In this document: positions 1-11,861 of the stretch, piece after piece | How positions within the stretch are numbered: the stretch's first letter is position 1 | How the letters are laid out: every line of letters starts with the position of its first letter | Notes under the pieces: generated by a model | The model's input: only the letters and a program-made list of their open reading frames with translations | Database searches by the model: none | What the model was told of the DNA's origin: nothing | Position numbers and translations under genes: made by a program | Origin: Nymphaea colorata | Lineage: Eukaryota; Streptophyta; Magnoliopsida; Nymphaeales; Nymphaeaceae | Assembly: GCF_008831285.2 (NCBI RefSeq) | Contig: NC_045149.1 | Coordinates: 17,685,035-17,749,034, forward strand | Reading direction: 5' to 3' | DNA length: 64,000 nt

Positions 1-3000
1 TTAAAAACACAGCCAAACAGTTCAATGGGCTTGTTTCATTGCAAAAGCGGCTCATAACTGAAGTTTTGAAGGACCGGCACTCTTCCATAAATGATGTTAG
101 TGAAGGAATCAGTCAGATAAAAAGAAGAATATACAGCAAACGAGTCCTCATAGTTCTTGACGACGTTGATGACAATGAGCAGCTGAATGCTTTAGTCGGC
201 AGCCAAAGCTGGTTTTGCCAGGGGAGTAGAATAATAATAACAACAAGAAACGAGCACATACTAAATGTACACAGGCTGAGGGGCTTTGATACATATGATC
301 TTGGAGGCTCAACACCTGAACAATCACTTAAGGCCTACTCCCTTCAAAGATTGAATCACAAACAGTCACTTGAGCTCTTCAGCTTCTATGCATTTGGCAA
401 ACCAGACCCAAGTAAGGAATTTGCTGCCCTGTCCGAGAAGGTTGTCTCAACTGCAGAAGGACTGCCCTTAACTCTTGAGGTATTGGGATCATTCTTTTTT
501 GGTAAAGATGACAAGGAAGAATGGGAAGATGCAATCAAAAGGTTGGAGAGACATCAGCATGAGGATGTTCACATCAAATTGAAAGTCAGTTATGATGAAC
601 TAGATGAAAATGAGAAACAGATATTTCTGGATATTGCTTGTTTCCTTGATAAGAAGTCCAAAAGAAATGCCATTTACATGTGGAAGGATTGTGATCTTTT
701 CCCAAACATTGCAATAAGGGTACTCTTACATAAATCTTTGATTAAGATCGACAATGAATTCCAAGAATTCAGAGTGCATGAACAAATACAGGACATGGGT
801 AGGCACATTGTCTCACAAAAGGAACCTCCAGAGCTACGCAGCAGGTTGTGGAACAATGATGAAATACTGCACTTGCTAAAACACAAGAAGGTAAGATCAA
901 ATGGATCTTATTTGCGCTACTTTATATCTTTTTCCATTTTTTTTCTAAATTATACACGCTCAAATCATAAAAATTCTTCTTGTTGCAACGTTTGTTCTCA
1001 ACCAGTCAATCTGTGATGCGGTATTGGAGATCACCTGGCAGATTCGATCAAAAGGGACATACTTGCCTAACTTCATGCTGAAGGTTTCATTAGCTGAGTC
1101 CTTGTGGTTATCATCTTAATCGTAATGAATATCATGTTTTCCTCAGTGCTACTAGACAACGACTTCATTATTTTGGATTTATCTTGACAACTATTGGTAT
1201 GAGAGTTAAATATCATTGTCAAAATCAATTTTCATGTTTTCGTCTTGGCAAAACTTATTCAGAACAAAGTATGGTTTCCATTTATGACCAAGACGACGAG
1301 TTATTAGAAACCTCCTCTAGTTTAGGCTATGCAGGACAAAGAAGCTCAATCACCGTTCGTATTCTCAATCACCGTTCGTACACTAAAGCTGTGTTGCCAA
1401 TAATTACCTAATTAGAATGTTGTTGAGGATGGAGTTACATTATCAACTCTTTCTGTAAGTAAACTTCTAGGCAACAATGGTACAGTGAGATGTCGAAGAC
1501 CACAAGGAAACTTATTGTTCATGTCAGACATCGAATACATCAAAGAAACCACCATACACTTCTCATTGTCTATAATATTTCATTCTCAGGTAATGCCTCA
1601 AGTTGAAATTCTATCGTCTTTTCATTTTATAGGGAAGAGAGAACATAAAAGGTATTGCACTCCAATCAGAAAAAGGCAAGCAGACATGCGTTGGTGCAGA
1701 GGCATTTGAAACAATGACCAAACTTACGCTGCTTCACATCAACCACACAGAAATTGAAGGTGACTTTCGACATTTCCCAAAGAAAGTAAAATGGTTAGAA
1801 TGGAAAGGGTGTATGAAAGAATCATTACCTGATGAACTTTCTCTTGAGAAAGCAGTCATTCTGGACCTTTCTTATAGCATGATTTCACAAGTTTGGACTC
1901 ATGTCAGACTGCACACAAAGGTGAGAGTGGTTTCAATTGACAGACCCATATCCCTTGAGTGTCTCAACATATAACTGCTTATGGGTTTGCAATATTTATC
2001 TGCTTTATATACTTAAAATGCATGTTTAAGGACAAGAATATGTCATCATTTGTTTTATTTCTTTTAAAATCAATAAGTTGGGGTTAGGTAGGCTGCTATG
2101 GGGTTGTGCCAAGAGAAACAATCTGGTCATCCAACGCTTAAGCTCCCCCAACTTGAAGGTTGTTAATCTGACCACCCCAGGCATGTCTTTTACTTGTTGA
2201 TGAAAGTTGGACAAAGTAAATACTTTTTTCTGCTAGTAAACTAGATGTCAAGGACAAACCAGTAAATTTATTTACTAAATTGTAGTTAACTAATCGTTAC
2301 AAGCAAACTCCATATTTTTCTAAAAGTGAAATATAGTTTCTTTTTGGGAGGTAGAAATGGCAGACGATCCAATAAAGTGTATACAGAAAATAATCGGTTT
2401 TACATAATTCTGTTCCATCATGCCTTTCGTATATATATCTATTGCTGCGGTAGTTAAAAACTTGGCAAGCAAGTCCTCAAATGAGTCTAATGTTATTGTT
2501 CTTTGTATGCATTTTTTTTTTGTAGTTGATCTATTTCATTTGTTTATTGCTTATCAATAAAAATGTTTCACACAGCTGTAATAGAACAGTAAGTCACGGG
2601 AGAATCTAGGCCTCTATGAGGAGACAGACGGTGATTCAACATTTCTTAAGATAACCATAGGCTTGATGTGGATGATGGTGGCATAGGTGAAATCACATTT
2701 CACAGAGAATGTGATTCTGTTGCAGAAGGCTCATCATGTTCCACACATCCTAGTGGAGAGGTTGTTTGATCCCGGAGACCGGCAAAATACTTAACTGTCT
2801 AAAAGATGAATTCCGTTAGTGATCTAACCATTATATGTGGCTGCCTGCACCTGAACAGGGTTCAATTTCAATGTAATTGCACAGAGTTTTGGCAATCATA
2901 CTTCAGATATCAGTTTCTGTAGATTATCTTCAGAATTCTAACTGTGGCATTGTGCTCTAGGTGATTGAAAACTTATAAGCCTCATGCCTAATCAAGTTTT

Positions 3001-4838
3001 TTTGAAGGCATAAATAGCATCTATGCAGAAGATTCTGCAGAAATGTGTCTTTGATTCTTATAGAGTCCTATACAAACTTCACTGAACTGGTTTAAGAATC
3101 AAATTTTTAGGCTTCGGTGCAACTAGATCACATCGGTATAGTCCATATTTTGAAAAAGGATTTTAGTACCCAAATTTTGAAAATGTAATCCCACAACTTT
3201 TGTACAATTACCTGGCATCGGATATTCTGATCCTTTCTTGACTGAAGTTACTCTGCCTCATTTTCTCCATGTAAGCGTTCCTTTTTGCCTCACTACAGTG
3301 GCAATGAATTGCAGATGCTTGGGAAGCTGAAAGTTCTCAACCTCAGATGTTGTGAGAAACTTTTTTGCACGCCAAATTTTCAATATTTACCTTGTCTGGT
3401 CGAATTGATACTTGATGGTTGCACAAGTTTGGCTGAAGTTCATGAATCCATTGGCTGCCTTAAGAGTTTGGTTTTCTGGAGTATGATAGGATGTCATGCA
3501 CTGAAGGGGCTTCCAAGCAACATTTATCAGCTGGGTTCTCTTAAGAACCTCATTGTTGAGGGATGCCCCAACTTTTCTGCCTTTCCTGAACAGCCTGGGG
3601 GCGCAAGATTTCCAGGAAGTTTCCTTGCAAAAGACAGTTCTGAAGTGTTGTTAGATGGAGATAAATTTCCAGTGAAAGAGTCTGAGGCCCTCGAAGTTGT
3701 GCCTACCTTCCAAGGACAAATGCGAGATTTGACTGTGCTGAACATCTCAGGAACTTCCATCACCAAAATCCCTCAGAGTTTCAGAGAGTACTCAAAGCTG
3801 ACCTACTTAATTTTAGATTACAATCCTCAAATCACTATGATTCCCCCTAGTTTCTCTCACCTCAGGTACTTGAAGAGGTTAAGAGCCAGGCAATGCAAGT
3901 GGTCTGAGGATGCAAATCCTAGTAGTTTTGGGGTGCTCCCATCAGTGAAAACTTTGGATTTGTGCTACAGCGATTTCAACACCCTACCATCGTGCATAAG
4001 TAGCAGCTTCCCTAACATCGAAGAACTCGCTTTGGAGGAATGCAAAAATCTTCACTCTCTCCCATCACTTCCCTCATCCTTAGTTCAACTTGACGTCATA
4101 GACTGCACTGGCTTGGAAACAATCTTCGACGTTTCGAACTTGACAGGTCTAAAGAGTTTGAGCTTAACAGGATGCGAACAGCTTGTCGAAGTTCACCGCC
4201 TTGAGAGTCTGAAAACCCTGCAGACACTAAACATGCCTCCATGTCGCAACACCGATAGTGCTTTAGAAAGAGCAGTATTTGAGGTATGCGCTGAACCATC
4301 CAACATTGGCAGGCTGCAGTAGACATTCTGTAGTTAAAACTTGGGCTGATTATGCTTAATTTCCTCATTAGCTCTGTTGATAACTCTGTTACAGGATGAA
4401 ACATTTGTTCAATTGAATCATTTTGAGATTTCCGCCAATGTGATCGCCGGAGGTCTTACAGGAAGCGATTGTCCTTCTTGTTCCCGAAAGGTCCTACAAT
4501 GGAGCACCTGGAAAACATGGATTGTGAAGGAAGAAAATCCCAAGGAATTGGGCATATTCATTTTCGAAGTGATAGGAGACGACCAAGAGATCGTGTGCCG
4601 TACCTTGGAGAAGGCTCAGTACGAAGGAGATGGAATCTGTGCAGTTCTTTTCGATCGTGATGATGAGATACCCAAGTGGTTACGAAGTGGATATCGAAGG
4701 GTGCAAGTGACAGCACTTCTGCCTGAATTTATGACTGATGGTGTCGCCTCGGTTGGCCCTTGGGAGAACGAACCCCCCATTTTTCTCGGCGACAAGAGTT
4801 CCCGCGTTATGAAATACTTTTCAAGGCCATTGCCTTGA
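1..4838 (+). CDS. TIR-NBS-LRR (TNL) disease resistance protein, 5'-partial
   Basis: Intracellular immune receptor; this is the part from mid NB-ARC to the C-terminus. The frame is open from base 3 and the TIR and P-loop lie left of the window, so there is no true start here. Exons by reading: 3-890, 1633-1920, 3315-4283, 4395-4838, all GT-AG and phase 0. Exon 1 shows kinase-2 (LIVLDDVDD, about 153-179), RNBS-B (GSRIIITTR, about 222-248), GLPL (459-470), the TNL-type RNBS-D (FLDIACFLD) and an MHD position reading VHE. The short second exon begins the LRRs (KKVKWLEWKGC, LDLSYS). Exon 3 holds roughly ten LRRs (LKVLNLRCCEKL, LVELILDGCTSL, VKTLDLCYSDF). Exon 4 is a post-LRR tail of C-JID type ending at TGA 4836-4838. 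Exon order and sizes are typical of TNLs. There are no internal stops or frameshifts, so it may be intact. A full-length call needs the upstream exons. Confidence 0.88.
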
Positions 4839-6165
4839 ACAGCAGACCGCAGCAGGAGTGTAAATATATATTCAAATACGAGCACTCGTGTATCAATATG
4901 TGTTAATAACGATTGATCTCGTCTCTTGCGTTTGGCAGAGCAGGAGCTCTTGATTGGATTGGTCACGCTTTGACGCCCTTAGAGGTAATGGCTTCCTTTT
5001 TTCTTGATCTTCTATAGCTTCATCCATTTTTTGGGCAATTGAGTCTTTGTTGCTTTCCAGGAAAGTATTCGAGATGAATCTCCGAAGCTAGTTAGATTTA
5101 GATTGTCGATCCTTCTTCGGACCGAATGAAACGAGCATCAAAAGCGAAAAGAAAGAACTGACAATTAGTGTGCAAATAGAGTTGGTGGTTGGTTGCTAAC
5201 TGTACCGAATGTCTTCTCATGAGAACGCTCGGTTCAATTGGGAATTTGGATCAGATGCATGGAGGTATACCAATTTGGATGTGGAACAATATTTTTAAGT
5301 TGAATAACCTAGTACAAATTCATATGAAGAATCAATCCAAATAAAATTGTTACATGTATCTGATGTAAGTAGATGCACTCTGACATCAAGTTGATGGAAA
5401 AAGCAAGATTTGAAACACGATCAAACGTGATGAATAGGAATTTGAAGTCCCAAGCCATGCAATAAGCTAAAACTAGTATTAAGCAGTGGTAAATGCAGCA
5501 AAATAAAGGCTGAGAATAAGTAACCAGAAATAAACTGAAGAGAAAGCAAAACAATAAAGTAAACAACTAAGTAAATGATTTCTTGTCTCAAACTCTCAAC
5601 TCTATTACGAAATGAAACATAGGATCCTCTCTATAAAGATAAAGCGGATCTGTGAATCTGATCGGATCTGGATCAAACTAATATCCAGTTACATGGATAT
5701 GGACCCTAATATTACGGCTACAAAAACGGGTCCAAACAAAAGAAACAACAAAACATAACCAAAACTTCTGTTTGGAGTCAATCAATTGATGAGTCCCATT
5801 CAAATCCAATATTTGAGAGATCTGGATTTGTTTAGATTCTGCTTCGCATCAACCTCACTTGGTTGGAGAAGAGTCATCCTGGACAAATTAATTCTCAATT
5901 TGCCAAGGTCAACTGATTCTTCATCTCTCAACCAATGAACTGATATATCCAATTTAAGAAGTCCTCGTTGCCAAGGGTCTGATCTAACATCGGAGAAAGT
6001 CTCCAAACACCCCGTAGTGTTTTCTGCCGAGGTCAGAATCCCACCCCGCCCGCGCAATATGCTTACCGAGAATTTCGCACCACTTTTGCTCTTCTATCAG
6101 AGTAAATCAAAGGTAATCGACCACCGCATTATGTTTTCTGCGATGTCGATCTCCTCTGCCGAGCG
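4839..6165. other. Intergenic, TNL to PPR
   Basis: No supported gene. It holds the probable TNL 3'UTR, then a patch at about 5640-5720 in which the word ggatctgg/gatccagatc recurs in both orientations. Open frames at 5309-5566 and 5800-6057 (-) have no recognisable protein content. Confidence 0.6.
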
Positions 6166-6169
6166 ATGA
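6131..6169 (+). promoter_or_regulatory. uORF overlapping the PPR start codon
   Basis: An ATG at 6131-6133 opens a 12-codon frame (second in-frame ATG at 6143) that ends in TGA at 6167-6169. The TGA shares TG with the PPR start ATG (6166-6168), making an ATGA overlap. If transcribed, scanning ribosomes would translate this peptide and could only reach the PPR frame by leaky scanning or by terminating and restarting. The transcription start is not visible, so membership in the leader is inferred. Confidence 0.45.
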
Positions 6170-7833
6170 GAATCCCGCACCGGCAGCTCAGTATCGCTGC
6201 CCACCAGGGATTCGGACGCCAGTTTTGCTCAGGTGCGTCCGCTGTCGAATCTCACGCCTTCTCACTGCTTGAGAAGTGCGCCAGCCTCTCCCACCTTCAG
6301 CAGATCCACGCCTTTCTCATCACCAGCGGTCTCGGCCGGACCCAGTTCCTCGTCTTCAAACTCATCCGGCTCTGCACACTTGCTCTGTCCAATTTGAGCT
6401 ACGCCCGCCGGATCTTCGACGGGTTGGAGAACCCCAACGTCTATATATGGACCGCCATGATCACCGCCTACGCTCAGGAGAGCCACGCGCCGGATTGCCG
6501 CGTTGCTTTTATTCTTTACACTCGTATGCATCGGAAAGGTATTCATCCGAACCACTTCACGTTCCCTTACGTTCTGAAATCGTGTGCTGAGATATCTGCG
6601 GTTTTCCGCGCGAAACAGACGCATACCCACGTTCTGAAATCTGGGTTTCATGGCTATACTGTGGTGCAGACCGCCTTGGTTGACGCTTATGCGAAGTGCG
6701 GGGAGGTTGAGATGGCGCGCCAACTGTTTGATGAAATGTCTGAAAGGAATGTGATCTCATGGACTGCGATGGTTTTTGGATACACAAAATTTGGGAGAAT
6801 GGGTGAAGCTGTTCTATTGTTTGATAATATGCCGGTGAGGGATCCGCCGTCTTGGAATGCCATGATCGCGGGTTTTGCGCAGAATGGTATGTTCGGGGAC
6901 GCCGTGTCGATGTTTAGGAGGATGGTGGTCGAGGGCTATAGACCGAATGAGACCACCGTGGTGTGTACACTGTCAGCATGTGGTCATCTGGGGACTCTGC
7001 AGATTGGGGAATGGGTTCATGGTTTTGTTCACAAGAGCGGCATCGGCAGCAGTTGTTTTGTGGGCAATGCGCTTATAGACATGTATGGCAAGTGTGGGAG
7101 TTTGAAAGAGGCTCGCAGCGTCTTTGATTTCTTGAGCCTAAGAAGCATAGCATCTTGGAACTCGCTTGTTAATGGACTTGCACTTCATGGGTACAGCAGT
7201 GACGCCATTGCTGTGTTTAGAGAGATGCTGCAGACAGGGGCCAAGCCAGACGAGATAACATTTGTTGGGGTGCTGAATGCTTGTGTTCATGGAGGAATGG
7301 TTAATGAAGGGTGGGAATTCTTTTTGAGTATAAACAGGGATTATGGGATTAAGCTCCAGATTCAACACTATGGCTGCATAGTGGATCTACTTGGCCGTGC
7401 TGGTAAACTCGAAGAAGCAGTGGAGGTAATAAAGAATATGGAGGTGGAACCAGATGAAGTGGTGTGGGGTGCATTGTTGAGTGGCTGCAGAGTTCATGGA
7501 AACCGGAGCTTGGCTGATTACTCTGCAACCCAGTTGCTTGACCTTGATCCCCAAAATGCAGCGTATCTTTTGCTGCTCGCTAACATGTATAGTGAATCTG
7601 GGAGGTGGGAAGATGTTGGGAAGACCAGGAAAATGATTCGGGAGAGAGGTGTGCTGAAAACTCCAGGTTGCAGTTGGATTGAAATTGAAAACATAGTTCA
7701 TGAGTTCTACTCTGCAGATAAGCAGCATCCACAGGCTGGCGAAATCTGCGAGGCATTGGAAAGTTTGCTTCTGTTCTCAAAGGATCTCGGCAATTACATC
7801 GACATGAATTCATTGAATTGTGATTCAACTTGA
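6166..7833 (+). CDS. Pentatricopeptide repeat protein, PLS class, E/E+ subgroup (At1g33350-like)
   Basis: Predicted organellar RNA-binding protein of 555 residues, intronless as most plant PPR genes are. Residues 1-24 are Arg/Ser-rich (MRIPHRQLS..., RQFCSG) and suit a mitochondrial or plastid presequence. Tandem P, L and S repeats follow, with typical phrases ARQLFDEMSERNVISWTAM, LIDMYGKCGSLKEA, PDEITFVGVLNACVHGG and HYGCIVDLLGRAGKLEEA. From residue 500 the E/E+ motifs read PGCSWIEIEN and EFYSADKQHP. The DYW deaminase domain is absent, so any editing role would need a partner in trans. The order of motifs and the ending (EICEALESLL) resemble Arabidopsis At1g33350 as I remember it. The start is the first ATG of the long frame; a uORF overlaps it. 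The RNA target cannot be read from this sequence. Confidence 0.93.
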   Translation: MRIPHRQLSIAAHQGFGRQFCSGASAVESHAFSLLEKCASLSHLQQIHAFLITSGLGRTQFLVFKLIRLCTLALSNLSYARRIFDGLENPNVYIWTAMITAYAQESHAPDCRVAFILYTRMHRKGIHPNHFTFPYVLKSCAEISAVFRAKQTHTHVLKSGFHGYTVVQTALVDAYAKCGEVEMARQLFDEMSERNVISWTAMVFGYTKFGRMGEAVLLFDNMPVRDPPSWNAMIAGFAQNGMFGDAVSMFRRMVVEGYRPNETTVVCTLSACGHLGTLQIGEWVHGFVHKSGIGSSCFVGNALIDMYGKCGSLKEARSVFDFLSLRSIASWNSLVNGLALHGYSSDAIAVFREMLQTGAKPDEITFVGVLNACVHGGMVNEGWEFFLSINRDYGIKLQIQHYGCIVDLLGRAGKLEEAVEVIKNMEVEPDEVVWGALLSGCRVHGNRSLADYSATQLLDLDPQNAAYLLLLANMYSESGRWEDVGKTRKMIRERGVLKTPGCSWIEIENIVHEFYSADKQHPQAGEICEALESLLLFSKDLGNYIDMNSLNCDST

Positions 7834-9276
7834 TGCATGCCAACCATATGTTTTATACCCTTTAACAGGATGAAGCTCCTTTCTTCATCCCCATGACCCT
7901 CTAGAAGAAATGGGGAATTCCAGCGGATTTGCACAGAATTGTGGATGTGTTATACGCTTCTTTTATGGGGACATCGTTTGGCATCCTCGCATTTTTGGTG
8001 GAGTCTATTACAATCGATTGATCCACTATCCGCTTTTAGTATCAGAAGCATGTCCGAATGGGTCCATTAGTTGAAGCTTGCACCGGAAAACGTTGCCCAA
8101 CGTCAATCGTCATGGAGCCAGCGCTCGCTGTTTCTCTTTGGTTCTGAAGTAGATCAGCTGATCTATCAGATGACCATCAGTTTGTAATGTATCACAGTGG
8201 CCGTCTAAATCCAGCCTAGGGAGCTCCATCACCCTGGCTACAATGCTGAGCGAACTTAAAAGTATTCAAGTTGAAGGTGGTCAAGAATTTGATTTTTGGA
8301 ATACATTTCTTGGCAAGAATTAGATCATTTTCCTTTTCAGGCCTACTTTTTGCTGATTACACTTTCTCTGATTTTATTAATAAGGGTTGTAAATTAACAA
8401 TCTTCGTCAACAACTGTCAAATAGGACCTTGAGAGGATGTTTTGTCAACTTAAAAAGAGAAAAGTGTTACCTAAAATGATCGAAAGGTCATATAGTAACA
8501 GAGCGTCAAATATTTAAAGACAAAATTGCAGCTAAATGCTTTTGTATGCTCAAGTTAATCGATATTTTACTGAAGTCTTTATTTAAGAGTTTTTTTTTTT
8601 ATAAAACGTATCGTCTTTATTTAAAAAAAAAAAACACAAAATTTAGATTCTTTTGATTATGGAAAGAAGGTAAGCCGCAGCATGCAAATTTCCCGGTTCA
8701 TGGCAGCGCAAAAATGAAAGATGGTTAGGAACTCATCCCATGCATTGTCACGTGAGAGGAGAAAAGCCGTATCATAATCCAAGCCAATTTCGACCCTTCT
8801 CGGTTCACATAACTTGGTCAACGTGTGTCCATTCTTCACTAACTTGCAAGTGGCAAAGGGACGAAGAGGAATCCTGTAGTCTCATTTACGCGTTCTTCCA
8901 AAAAGTTGACCATGCGAATGTGATAAACATAGTGCAGAATGTGAACTATGCATTACTGGATCAATTTCATTGGGCCTGTTATAAATGTTTTAGAAATTTA
9001 ACGTTAAAATTTAGCTTCTTACAAAAGTTTTAGTTGCACAAAGTCTGTAAAATAGATATCCGAGATTGAATAATAGAGATCATCACACGAACTGCAAAAT
9101 TTAATTGCTTCCACTGGACTCTTTCTTCTTTCATTTCCCATCCATGAAAGAAAACTAGAGCGAACAGAAACCGGTACAGACAAGCATCAAAAATAATTTT
9201 GAAAACGTAACAGGACAGAAAAGCCACTTCGGATCAAGATCAAAAATCAAACTTGAAGACCCAAGACAGGAACGAG
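7834..9276. other. Intergenic between convergent PPR and AMT1 genes
   Basis: It should hold both 3'UTRs. A/T homopolymer runs lie near 8590-8635. No gene, RNA gene or clear transposon recognised. Confidence 0.6.
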
Positions 9277-10752
9277 TTAGAAACCACAGACCCTCAACCT
9301 TCCACAAAGCGATTCGTTCACAGGTTCTGCAGGAGCTGGCAATTGGTTCACAGGTTCAGGTTCCTCGTGGTAGGCCCTGTCCATGCCTCTCTCCTCATCT
9401 TCATCCGAGACCCTGAGCAGGTGCTGTTGATTCAGTAACAGGAAGAGAGGGGCCATGGTGGCAGTAACCCACCCAAAGAGCACCAATATCTCGATCAAGT
9501 TTGCAGCGAGAAGCTTGCCGTCCCCTCCCATGAACAACCCGTATGGCCGGTCGGCCTTGTTGGGGTACACCTCACTGACGTACTTGTTGACGGCGAAGAG
9601 GCCAGTGAATATCAGCCCCCACGCCCCACACCCGCCATGCAGCTGCGCCGCCTCCAGCGGGTCGTCGTACTTCAGCCGTGCGGCCAGCTTGTTCAACCCG
9701 ATCAGCAACCACGCGGAGACGAAGCCGCAGATGATGGCCGCCCATGGCTCCACGACGGAGCAGCCGGACGTGATGGCGGCGAACCCGCCCAGCAATCCGT
9801 TGCAGACGTCGAAGACGCTCCAGTAGCCGTCGAGCCAGCGCTTGCCGAAGAGGGTGGTGAGCGCCGCGGCGCAGCCGGCGAGGGTGGTGGTGAGAGCGGT
9901 CCGGCCAACGGCGCTCCACTGGCCGTGGAAGCCGCCCTCCGAGTAGGGGAGGAGGATGATGTTGAATGAGCCGGGGTTGAAGCCGTACCAGCCGAACCAG
10001 AGGATGAAGGTGCCGAGGACGACGAGGGAGGCGTTGTGGGGACGGAGTGGGTTGCGTTCCCCTCCGTCGAAGCGGCCAAGGCGGGGTCCCTCGATGATCG
10101 CTCCCCAGAGGCCAGCGACACCGCCAACCACGTGCACGACGCCGGAGCCGGCGAAGTCGATGGCGCCGGTGCTGAAGAGGTGGCCGGTGGTCTTAAAGGG
10201 GCTTGCCCAGCCATCGTTGGACCAGAACCAGTGAGAGGCGACGGGGTAGACGAAGCCCGTCAAGAAAGCGGAGTAGATGAGGTAAGAGACGAACTGGGTG
10301 CGCTCAGCAACGGAGCCGGTGGTAATACCGGCGGCAGCAATGGCGAAGGCCCATTGGTAGAGGAAGTTGCTGTAGTCGTAAGTCATGTTAGGGAAGGACT
10401 TCAGGCCGAAGTAATGCTTGCCGATGAAGCCGTTGCCCGGATATCCATAGGCAAATGCATAGCCAAACAGGTAGTAAAAGATTCCGCCGGTGGCAGCATC
10501 CAGAACGTTGGTAAGCATGATGTTCATGGAGTTCTTGGCTTGGACGGAGCCGGCGCAGAGCATGGAGAAGCCAAGCTGCATGACGAACACTAAGTACGCG
10601 GAGAACAGGAGGTAGGTGCTGTTCACGGCGAAGCTGGTGGCTGAGCGCTGGTCCTCCATGTGGCCACAAATAAAATCCGCGGCGGCGGTGGCGTTGGGGA
10701 GGCCATGCAGGAGCGGGATCAGGTCTGCCGCAGAGCATGTAAGGTTGGCCAT
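9277..10752 (-). CDS. AMT1: AMT1-type ammonium transporter, divergent C-terminal tail
   Basis: Plasma-membrane ammonium uptake transporter of 491 residues, intronless, of AMT1 family length. It begins [11 protein letters not shown]. The AMT signature [13 protein letters not shown] carries the first pore histidine (about H207) and LHGGCGAWG the second (about H372). The trimer-forming hydrophobic segments are all present. The cytosolic tail is abnormal: after [14 protein letters not shown] the usual TRHGG is replaced by RAYHEEPEP, so alanine 460 sits where AMT1 proteins have the inhibitory phospho-threonine. The last 25 residues contain a short internal duplication (EPVNQ, EPVNES) and end CGRLRVCGF. 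The coding region is GC-rich in AT-rich flanks. The paralogue at 20021-21553 keeps the canonical tail. A TATA box lies about 93 bp upstream of the ATG. Confidence 0.95.
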   Translation of the reverse strand: MANLTCSAADLIPLLHGLPNATAAADFICGHMEDQRSATSFAVNSTYLLFSAYLVFVMQLGFSMLCAGSVQAKNSMNIMLTNVLDAATGGIFYYLFGYAFAYGYPGNGFIGKHYFGLKSFPNMTYDYSNFLYQWAFAIAAAGITTGSVAERTQFVSYLIYSAFLTGFVYPVASHWFWSNDGWASPFKTTGHLFSTGAIDFAGSGVVHVVGGVAGLWGAIIEGPRLGRFDGGERNPLRPHNASLVVLGTFILWFGWYGFNPGSFNIILLPYSEGGFHGQWSAVGRTALTTTLAGCAAALTTLFGKRWLDGYWSVFDVCNGLLGGFAAITSGCSVVEPWAAIICGFVSAWLLIGLNKLAARLKYDDPLEAAQLHGGCGAWGLIFTGLFAVNKYVSEVYPNKADRPYGLFMGGDGKLLAANLIEILVLFGWVTATMAPLFLLLNQQHLLRVSDEDEERGMDRAYHEEPEPVNQLPAPAEPVNESLCGRLRVCGF

Positions 10753-10844
10753 GATCTATGGCGTTGATACGATCCTCCCGAGAAACAGAGAGAGAGAAAT
10801 GAAGATTCCAAATTGTTCCTGTGCTGACTCTAGAATCTATCAGG

Positions 10845-10852
10845 TATATATA
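10845..10852 (-). promoter_or_regulatory. TATA box of AMT1 (9277-10752)
   Basis: TATATATA, palindromic, 93 bp upstream of the ATG on the minus strand. This implies a 5'UTR of roughly 60 nt and supports the chosen start. Confidence 0.5.
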
Positions 10853-11194
10853 ATCTCGAGAGGGAGAGATTAATGGCATCCCTGTCATGTATTTCGTTGA
10901 GAATTCTACATGATCTTGTTCGAATTTCAAATACTTGAGGTGGTTTCCATGGAAGGGCAAGGGTCAGCAAACGGAATAATAAATATATTTGTAGCTTGGT
11001 ACGATGAACAACAATGATTCTTTCTCTGTTGCAGATTGCTGTTCAACAATTGAATATTCTGTGGCCTCACATTAGTCGTAGCAGGACTAATTCCACCATT
11101 TCAATACGTGCGAGAGAGAGGATATGACGGAAGCAATTGAGCAGAGAGGACCCAGCAGCAGCTCGGTTTCCGGCCAATGGCGTTGTCTGAGTCC

Positions 11195-11380
11195 ATTGTT
11201 TATCGAAAACTCATCAGCCCGATGATGTCAATAAGGGAAACGTGATGAAGTTGATGAGAGAAAGATCTATCGAGGTTGAGATTCAGCAGAAACCAACCAG
11301 CGTACTATAGGATCAATATGTAAACGCCATTTTTTTTTAACTATTTGTCGCTTCTTGGAACTGTAATGTATAGATCAGCT
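11195..11380. repeat. Diverged direct repeat, copy A
   Basis: It shares ordered blocks with 12290-12480: tgtttat..gaaaa, atcagcc.gatgatgtcaat, aaacgtgatgaagtt, gattcagca and a gccattttttt run. It lies in the upstream region of AMT1 (9277-10752). Confidence 0.6.
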
Positions 11381-11834
11381 GACAGAAACTCTGAGTTGAG
11401 TTCGGATACTACCATCGTAATGCCCAGTTGCCAGCCACATAATCTGAATCTCTCAGTTACATTGACAGATTCCAGGTGGCTTCTCATCGATATTTTATGT
11501 CCTTAACATGTCACGATCATTTGGCAGCAGATGAGTCGAAGGTGGAGAATGCAGTATCAAAATGATTAGCCGAAAGATCCAACAGGAAATATATGAGTGG
11601 GCTGTGAGCCTGTGATTTTAAAAGGGGATTTATGTTTGAGCTCTCGCGTTAGGAGCAGCATTCCTTTTATCATCATCACCATCTCCGCCATTATCGACTT
11701 CGTCTTTGATCTTTTCCTTCACCATGAAAACATAAACTAATTTGTTCTCAGTTAGTAAAAATTTTGAATATTCTGTGGGCTCACTTTCGCCCTTAATCAA
11801 GAGATTCATTCCCAGCAGTTGAATGCATGAGATC

Positions 11835-11861
11835 CTCTCTCTCTCTCTCTCTCTCTCTCTC
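11835..11861. repeat. (CT)n microsatellite
   Basis: About 13 CT units, 1.1 kb upstream of the AMT1 start codon at 10752. Confidence 0.9.

Noticed and set aside
9572-10593. Long open frames antisense to AMT1 (also 20138-21295 over the second copy)
   Set aside because: They are low-complexity Ala/Gly/Arg-rich shadows caused by the high GC of the AMT1 coding regions.
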